Assembly: GCA_001599835.1 (NCBI GenBank)
Contig: BCIC01000002.1
Location: 1,259,137 to 1,323,136, forward strand
Length of the DNA: 64,000 nucleotides
Direction of reading: 5' to 3'
Origin: Thermoascus crustaceus
Taxonomy: Eukaryota > Ascomycota > Eurotiomycetes > Eurotiales > Thermoascaceae
In this document: positions 57,521-64,000 of the stretch, in pieces
How positions within the stretch are numbered: position 1 is the stretch's first letter
How the letters are laid out: the number at the start of each line of letters is the position of its first letter
Position numbers and translations under genes: made by a program
The notes under the pieces: model-generated
The model's input: only the letters and a program-made list of their open reading frames with translations
Databases searched by the model: none
Told to the model about the DNA's origin: nothing

Positions 57521-58480
57521 TTGGAGTACCTTTTCTGCTGTACGATCAGAAACCCATATTTTCTCACCTGGGCACTACTATGCCAGGTACCCACCTAGGT
57601 AGCAGGATAGGGCTTAATCTGATAACGTCCCCGGTGGAATTGACTCCAAAATCGAGGTAGTTTCGTATCAGAAAAGCGCTAGCAGCGACATGAATACATT
57701 TCGATCTCTCCAAGCAGCCCCAATGGTTCCCGGCCGATGGGCAGCCTGATTATTTGAGACGATCTAGCAGTACGGAATGCCATACGGACCACACAGCAAA
57801 AAATCGATCTCTTCAGGGCTCTAAATGGGATTGGCGGTCTGATAGTTTGAACCCGTGGATCTACCGACGACGAAGTTGTGCCGGTGGCAAGTCGTGGAGG
57901 CCATGTGACCAGAGCCCCTTTTCACTGGCCACTCCTTTCGCCGCACGTAGCACCGCCTAACATATCCCCAGTAGAGCACAACGGCTGTTCTGCCTACGTG
58001 GATGGAGATGTCTACTTAAATGTACTCTCGTATACAAACACAGCATGTGTATGCACATCATTGGCGGCGATGTAGTATGAAGTATGTCTAGGTAGATCTA
58101 CTACCAAGTGGCCTGTCCAGCTCGCCATCGGAGAGAGCTATCTCGAGACTGGCCTAGAGGATCGACAGATTTCCTTATCTGCCCCTTATATTCTGCCGGC
58201 AGAAAAATTTCAGAACCTTTTTTCTTGCCGCATTAGGCGATCCCTCCAGGGCCTAATTCCCGGGGATGTCTCAGAACAGCCAATCATACGACAGGCTACC
58301 ACATGCCCAAGTAGGAAAGTATCCCCTGGTGTCCGAACTTAGTCCCAGTTCGGAGTGCCGATGGTCAGCTGACCGTCTCGGGACCGAGGTCGGACTTTGA
58401 TACCGCCCTTCCGGCAGTCCGACCCTGTCCCTTCACCGCCTACATTCTCACCACACCATTTTTAAATGTAGAATACATAC
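57521..58480. other. Intergenic region upstream of F-box gene
   Basis: 960 bp between the F-box gene start and the Fot1/pogo element. No gene recognised. Includes a dyad-like ACTTAGTCCCAGTTCG/CCGAGGTCGG area of unknown meaning. Confidence 0.4.
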
Positions 58481-58482
58481 TA

Positions 58483-58537
58483 GCCGTGCTCCCGCCCCAA
58501 CACCTACCCGTGTTGGTGCGTTGCAGCGGAACGTCCA
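58483..58537 (+). repeat. Left terminal inverted repeat
   Basis: Starts GCCGTGCTCCCGCCCC. Contains an internal hairpin (CAACAC...GTGTTG). Just inside it lies TTTTCACCGCAACGTCCA (58538-58555), an 18-base extra copy partly repeating the inner TIR that the right end lacks. Confidence 0.93.
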
Positions 58538-58592
58538 TTTTCACCGCAACGTCCAATTTTGACTATTCTCATCAATTTTCTCAACATCTAGA

Positions 58593-60268
58593 CTAATATT
58601 TAAATACATTAAATAGCCCATTAATATCTCCTAGATCCTGGCTATCTCCCTGAGTATTTTCAACGGTTTCCGATCGGTGTATAGTGGTGGGATTTGGCTT
58701 CAAAGGTTGATGTTTTCGGACACAGGAAATAATCTTCTTTTGTTCAACTTCAGCACGTTCAGCAATCTGATAATTTGCATCCTTAACTGTCAATGGCCCT
58801 ATAGTAGGGATTCTTCTGTGAGATCTCTGAGAGTTTGGAGTGCGTGCACGCTCTAGATGTTGAGAGATATCACTTTGAAGTTGGGCTGTCAATTCGGCTG
58901 TTTGTATAGCACTTTGAAAGACCCAGTCAAGACAGTGTGTAAAGCCCTGGTCCAGGCTAGGGGTCTCATTGACAAACTTATCCAGCTTTTGAATACTCCA
59001 TCACAGTGTACGAACTGTCTGAGGAGGAGAATTGGTTGAGATAGATTGAATTGATGGTGTTTTATCCTGTATAGTTAGGACTGGAGATGGAGACCTTGCA
59101 TTGGCTAGAATGTTGAGTACTTTTGAAGGATTCCAGGGATATATTCCCTGATCAGAAAAGGTGCTTTGGATTGTACGTTGTTTGAATGTATCCTGGCAAA
59201 TTTGAGGGACATCATGAAGAAAGTCACCCTTATCCATTGTTGAGACCCCCCACTGTATATTCTTGTTGTTTTTCTTGCGAAAATAGTGCTTATAGGCCTG
59301 GAAGGGCTGACTATCAAGTGGCTGGACAAGATGGGTTGTATGCAGCACAAAGCAGAAGGGAATAATGTTGTATTTCTCACAATAATCCAGAAAATTATAT
59401 GTGAGATGGGAGCCATGGCCGTCCATAAGCAATAACCTTGCGTCAGTCTTAGAAACACGCTTTTCTGTATGCATATGGAAGTGCTTGAGCCAATCCAGCG
59501 CAATCTCATCTGTTGTATATCCTTTGGAAGCTGTAGCAATTTGATAATCCTCTGCTGAATCTGGAACTTGCTGATACCAGCATTCTAGGTGATATTCACT
59601 CTTGAAGATGAAGTACAGAGGAATAACAGTGCCATTGGCCGCAATACATTCAATGGCTGTCAAGGATTTATTTGTATNGCTAGTTGCAATGCCTCGGGAG
59701 GCTCATATAGGGTTGGAAGTGATGACTTTTTGAGATTTCCCCTGCCCTAATTGAAAGCCACTTTTGTCAAAGTTATAGATATTCTTTGGTGGAATCCGGG
59801 CTATATATGGCTCCAAGAGATCAAACCAATGTGTCAGAATACCAATATCTTCTGCCCCTAGTCGATCTTTCTCAATTGGCTTCTGTTTGATAAGATATAG
59901 GTCTTCAGGAAGGCGCTGAATAAACTGATATACCCAGGTTGTCCCTACACGCGGGGCCGGGTCCACCAAAGCATTTCTCTGTAGGATCTGGTTTGCGCAG
60001 CGCTCAATCATCTTTGGTGTAGGTGGCGAATGCAGGGAATCAAGCTGTCGAATCCAGCAAATAATTGCCTTTTCTTGCTGGTCATCTAATGCCTTATTGC
60101 GTGCGATATTGGCAGTTTTTGGTGGCCGACCCTTGACGCGTTCGTGAAGCCGTCTGCGAGGCACGTCGAATTCTCACGCCAACGCAGAGATATTTGGTTT
60201 TTTTGACATGAAGCCTTTTTTAAAGCTTCCTGGATTCGGGATTCAATTTTATCTGGCGATTTTGGCAT
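58593..60268 (-). pseudogene. Fot1/pogo-type transposase, inactivated
   Basis: From the ATG at 60268 (MPKSPDKIESRIQEALKKAS), a frame change near 60190-60210 leads to EFDVPRRRLHERVKGRPPK, the HTH DNA-binding part. The DDE core has NFDKSGFQLGQG, LLMDGHGSH and PLDSQPFQAYKHYF, giving the Asp-Asp-Asp triad of pogo-type transposases. Three in-frame TGA codons interrupt (60174-60176, 59703-59705, 59001-59003), each likely from CGA (Arg), and one ambiguous base N lies at 59678. The C-terminus (DNINGL... to VFKY) ends at 58593. About 550 aa if unbroken. Confidence 0.85.
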
Positions 60269-60304
60269 TGTGGTAGGGTATAAAATCGAGAAAATAGTCA
60301 AAAT

Positions 60305-60359
60305 TGGACGTTCCGCTGCAACGCACCAACACGGGTAGGTGTTGGGGCGGGAGCACGGC
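60305..60359 (-). repeat. Right terminal inverted repeat
   Basis: Exact reverse complement of the left TIR over 55 bases. The sequence inside it continues AATTTTGACTATT directly, without the 18-base insertion of the left end. Confidence 0.93.
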
Positions 60360-60361
60360 TA

Positions 60362-63300
60362 CTACTATTGCTGCACGGAGCCTTTTTATAGCTCTTCTCA
60401 TAGCGGCAAAGCGCCCGTCTCTAAATTCCCTGATCAGTGGATTTGTACTCGAAATTGTACCGGGAACACCTGAAGATCATCAGTGTCTTGCCGCCCACCA
60501 GCCTTCCAAGGAATAGGTAGATGAACTGCATTATGACTGTCCCTTCGGACTTTTCTAGGCTTTTCCTCATGTTCGACATCGAGAACGAGATGAATTGAGA
60601 ATTTTGGATCTAGTTTTCCTACGACGTACCTAGACAGAGCTTTCAAACTTGACTGGGGTTTGTCGCGTCTATCGTAGCGCTCATGCTACACAGAATGCTT
60701 TATACCCGGGCGAGTGCTAAGGACTAGCAAGCATGGAGAACAGAGCTATCCACGTTTCAATTTTCAAGAAGATAGCATATCAAGCCTGTGTCGTTCAGAA
60801 ACTGAAACTATCTTCCTGAAATAACCAAGTGCAACAACATGCGAGATCATAGGTCTCTATCTTTTCGCCATTAGCCTTAAAAGAATGAAACGTCAATATT
60901 GCGCTAAGGTACTTGAGAACCGGGACTTGGTGGAATATTAGCATATACCTCATGGTCAGATTTCCATTATACACTTCCCTTTCTCCCAGACCCGGATCAT
61001 GAATTTATATAACCCCATTCTGCCTTTATTCTATGGCTTGTATATGCGTGGCTCTGTCTTCACTTCCACCAATTCTCACTCTCTTATTACCAGCATCCCC
61101 TCCGGCTTACGAAAGACCTTTCAGTATACGTCATGGCACTATATATCTAACTGTTCTCACTTCAAAATTGATTACTGCAACCCTTCCCACTACAGTCCTC
61201 ATCACTACAAAACGTATCTGTTCAGCGCCCTCTCAACAGTAAGTCTAACCCCATGGAGATCCCCACGTCTGCGGGAGAACATCTGTTCTTCTACGGGATA
61301 TTGTACATGTACACCACTGGCTACCTATTTGAATCTGAAACCTGGAAACCTGGGGCCGCACTCCTCCCTCCGCCAGTGGAGAAAACACCGACAGAATAAA
61401 AGCATCTGATATGCTCGTGGCAATTGGATTGCACCTTAAAACCTTCGCCCCGACCGGAATACCCCGTACCCCATAGCAGATAAAGTTAACCAGTCCTGAA
61501 ACACTCCCACACTCCCACATTCTTGGCATGATGATACCTAATGATGTGATGGCCCTTGACCCAGTTGACCCACGGGATGTTCGTTTCAGGATTTCTGCGG
61601 CTCCTGGGTTGACTTCTCCCTTCCTATCTTGCGTGGGGAAGAGATACACCTACTCGATACCTGGCTGAGAGTACAGAAGTGGCAATAATATACTGTATGT
61701 ACTTGGCTTTGCTAATATCTCTTCGTTTTGGCCTACTACAAGGTACTGGATGCAACGGCCAAGGCTGATACTTACTGCTTGGCAGCCCCAACTTCATGGA
61801 ATACGGTATAGGGCTGGTTGCGCGTCATTTTTCAGAAAGTATAGGGCAGGGTAAACATCGGCGACTTTACGGCCTTCTTGGCAAGTTCTTGGGTTTCTTG
61901 TCAAAGGAGGAAGCGTTAAACTACCCTACCTACCTAACCGAGAAACGATCAGATCAGATGATGGGTCATTGGTAGCTCATGCTCCATGTGACCTGCGCGT
62001 CCGTCAGTTCTCTACGGTACGGTCCACCCCAGATGTTCGTTAATGAATCGCATGCGGGTCAGGCACGGACCATGGTCTACATACAGTACGGGACTGGGGA
62101 AGTTATGGAGATTATGACTTCCAGGTGGATCTGCTTTCTGGGGGGACGGAAGGAAGGAAGGAACGAAGACTGCAGTCTGCATGGACATGTACATTATATT
62201 GGATATGCTTATATGGCGGTTTGGACACTGCCGAGTCTCAGTTGCATTCTGACGAAAAAATGGATCGTAAGAAAATACCGCAACGGCTGGACTGGAATGA
62301 TTCGTGGGTTATGGGTTTCGAGAACAGAAAGGTAAGGTGGGATAAGTGAGTGCTTGTAGGATCTCAATAGGGTATTGCTTTTTTTCATGGCTGCTGTAGA
62401 ACTTGTGTGATAGGCGTCTGCTGTCAAGTCTGTCATTGTTGAACTGAGTCTATTCAAAGGTGAGTCAAAGCCATTAAGGTATACTGTTCTGTGATTAAGC
62501 TGATAGAGGTTTCTGGTTGATCGATTTAGCCCTAGGCCATTCAAACGCCGGTATCCGTATGACTAAAGGAGATATCTCATGGCATGGTCTGGGCATAGGA
62601 CGTCGGTCAAACAGAATAAATCGGAATCATATTTCTCTACGACCGCCCGTTTTGCCGATACAAAGGAGATCCTCATTAGCGACCAGTGAAAAACACACTT
62701 TATTCTTTGCCTCGTGGTGGTCTTGGCCGCACGCATTCCAGGGTTGAAAAAGGTAGGTGAAAACTTGTCAACAGCTTCCGTGATGTCGACAAGCCTCTTT
62801 TGTTTCAATAGGAATGAACTATATCTTGGCGACTGCTAAGCCACTGTGTCACTACGTCAGCGCAGCAACGCCAGCATCGATACAGGGACACAGGACACCG
62901 GCGTATTACTATATTCTCCGGAGTTGACCCGTCTGTCTGTAGAGTGTACCGCGTACGTGGTCGAGGCGCTAGAGATCGGGCGATCAAAAGATAAGCTTTG
63001 ATCTGAAACGGACGATCGAAGCTTGGCGGCTACCTGAAACAAGGCTTGGCGCTACCGCTCGGACTGATGTGACGTCTGCCCGAGGACGTTTCTTCTAGCA
63101 TCGGGCTAGGGAACTCACCAAAAGGATGATACTCAACGAATGGCAGACAGTGAATACGCGTCGCTGCGGGGATCTTTTCTCAGCTGGTGAGTCTGGGTCA
63201 GCCTGGACCTCAAAACCGCCACGACGGCTCGGCGGTACCAGAGTTCGCTTCCCGACGTACGCCCACAACGACAGGCCATGATTCCTGGGGAGACACCACA

Positions 63301-64000
63301 TAGAGCACAGTGCGTTGTGGATTTCTTCATATGGAGGGGAACTGTGCAGATCCTTTCACGGTGAGCGGTACAATCTCCATATGGTCGTTACCATATTCCC
63401 GCCGATCCGAGGTTGACATTTTCTTGCAGCACGCGCGCCAAGGCAGGAAGAGCTGCAGATGGCCTATTTGACATGCAGAGCACCACGTGCCAAGCAAGAT
63501 CCCAAGGGCCGGCACATCTGATCGTGATGAATTTTGCAGCCTGAGACGCCTTGGCAGGATCGCATCCGTTCCTGATGCTGAACGCTGGGCGGACGTAGGA
63601 ACGGGAACAGAGCCAGCGAGCGGAAGTGCCCAGACTGGCCCAGACCGCGAGTCTTGTCGGGAAATCTCTTCTCCAGACTGGACCTGCGCAGTTCGATTCT
63701 ACCTCGAGCCTGTCTTGTGCAGACATTGTCCTGTCGTCTCCACCGGCCCCTTACGTCTCGGCCTGCTCAAGAGTAGGGTCGCCAATCGGCTGTTTATCCT
63801 CTCTCCGAGCCTCCCCACAGGACCACGTTGGAGGTACGCTGTATCATCTCCCTAGACAGCAAGTGAGCTATCCCAAATTCCCGCAGGGACAACGGCCACG
63901 GTGAGAAGATGTGGACATACGTCGTCCTCCAGCTATGGATGAAACATGCATTCCCACGGTTCCGACCCGAAGCCTTTTGTCTGGTCCTTTAGCGGGAAGT
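60362..64000. other. Right-end region, no gene seen
   Basis: 3.6 kb without a frame that resembles a known family. The longest frames (136 aa at 60999-61409, 134 aa at 61245-61649, 112-122 aa at 63388-63855) overlap on opposite strands and lack spliceable neighbours. Part may be promoter of a gene beyond the window. Confidence 0.5.

Larger units (their letters stand above)
58483..60359 (-). mobile_element. Fot1/pogo-type Tc1-mariner DNA transposon, complete ends
   Basis: 1877 bp bounded by 55-bp perfect terminal inverted repeats and flanked by TA on both sides (58481-58482 and 60360-60361), the target site of Tc1/mariner elements. Size equals that of Fot1 elements (about 1.9 kb). It encodes a pogo/jerky-type transposase on the minus strand, now broken. 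The ends are intact, so it could still be mobilised by a related transposase in trans. Confidence 0.93.

Noticed and set aside
60999..61649. Two overlapping frames of about 135 aa on opposite strands
   Set aside because: No family, no coding bias, mutual overlap; most likely chance.
1..64000. CRISPR arrays, bacterial operons or prophage
   Set aside because: No direct-repeat/spacer pattern or Shine-Dalgarno organisation; spliceosomal introns throughout show a eukaryotic fungal chromosome.

Overview
The window looks like a chromosomal segment of a filamentous ascomycete, most probably a Eurotiales mould (Aspergillus/Penicillium type). Evidence: compact genes with many 49-110 bp GT-AG introns, a TPP riboswitch inside a 5'UTR intron of a THI4 gene, fungus-specific families (RCR, fibroin-3-related, fungal STAND NTPase, fungal HNH protein, F-box/CxxC protein) and a Fot1/pogo transposon. 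The species cannot be fixed from sequence alone.

Layout. 0-17.4 kb is mostly intact: the 3' part of a tyrosinase with an unexpected C-terminal galectin-like domain, RNA polymerase I subunit 2 (convergent with it), an Arl8-type GTPase, a small RCR-type membrane protein, a Cys-rich 'fibroin-3-related' membrane protein with a very long leader, and a small secreted protein. 18.5-26.7 kb is a decaying accessory block: a scrambled 5-oxoprolinase in three pieces on both strands, an MFS transporter fragment, an intact HNH-domain gene, and a broken STAND/NACHT gene tail-to-tail with it. 28.3-37.4 kb returns to conserved genes: an Rtg2-like Ppx/GppA protein, THI4 with its riboswitch, an ISC1-type sphingolipid phospholipase C, and a Swd3/WDR5-like WD40 protein divergent from ISC1.

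38.5-46.3 kb holds an unrecognised protein and then an SDR, a succinate-semialdehyde-type ALDH and a divergent, broken MBL-fold lactonase-like gene. Together these three resemble the lactonase / hydroxyacid dehydrogenase / SSADH set of bacterial gamma-butyrolactone catabolism (Agrobacterium blcABC). 46.3-52.2 kb is nearly gene-free and carries a Ty1/copia RNase H remnant. tRNA-Glu(CTC) lies at 52.2 kb, a frameshifted small gene at 53.0 kb, and a large F-box protein gene at 53.8-57.5 kb. A complete but inactivated Fot1/pogo element with 55-bp TIRs and TA target duplication lies at 58.48-60.36 kb. The last 3.6 kb shows no convincing gene.

Gene models were built by hand from reading-frame continuity across canonical splice sites and family knowledge; no database search was run.
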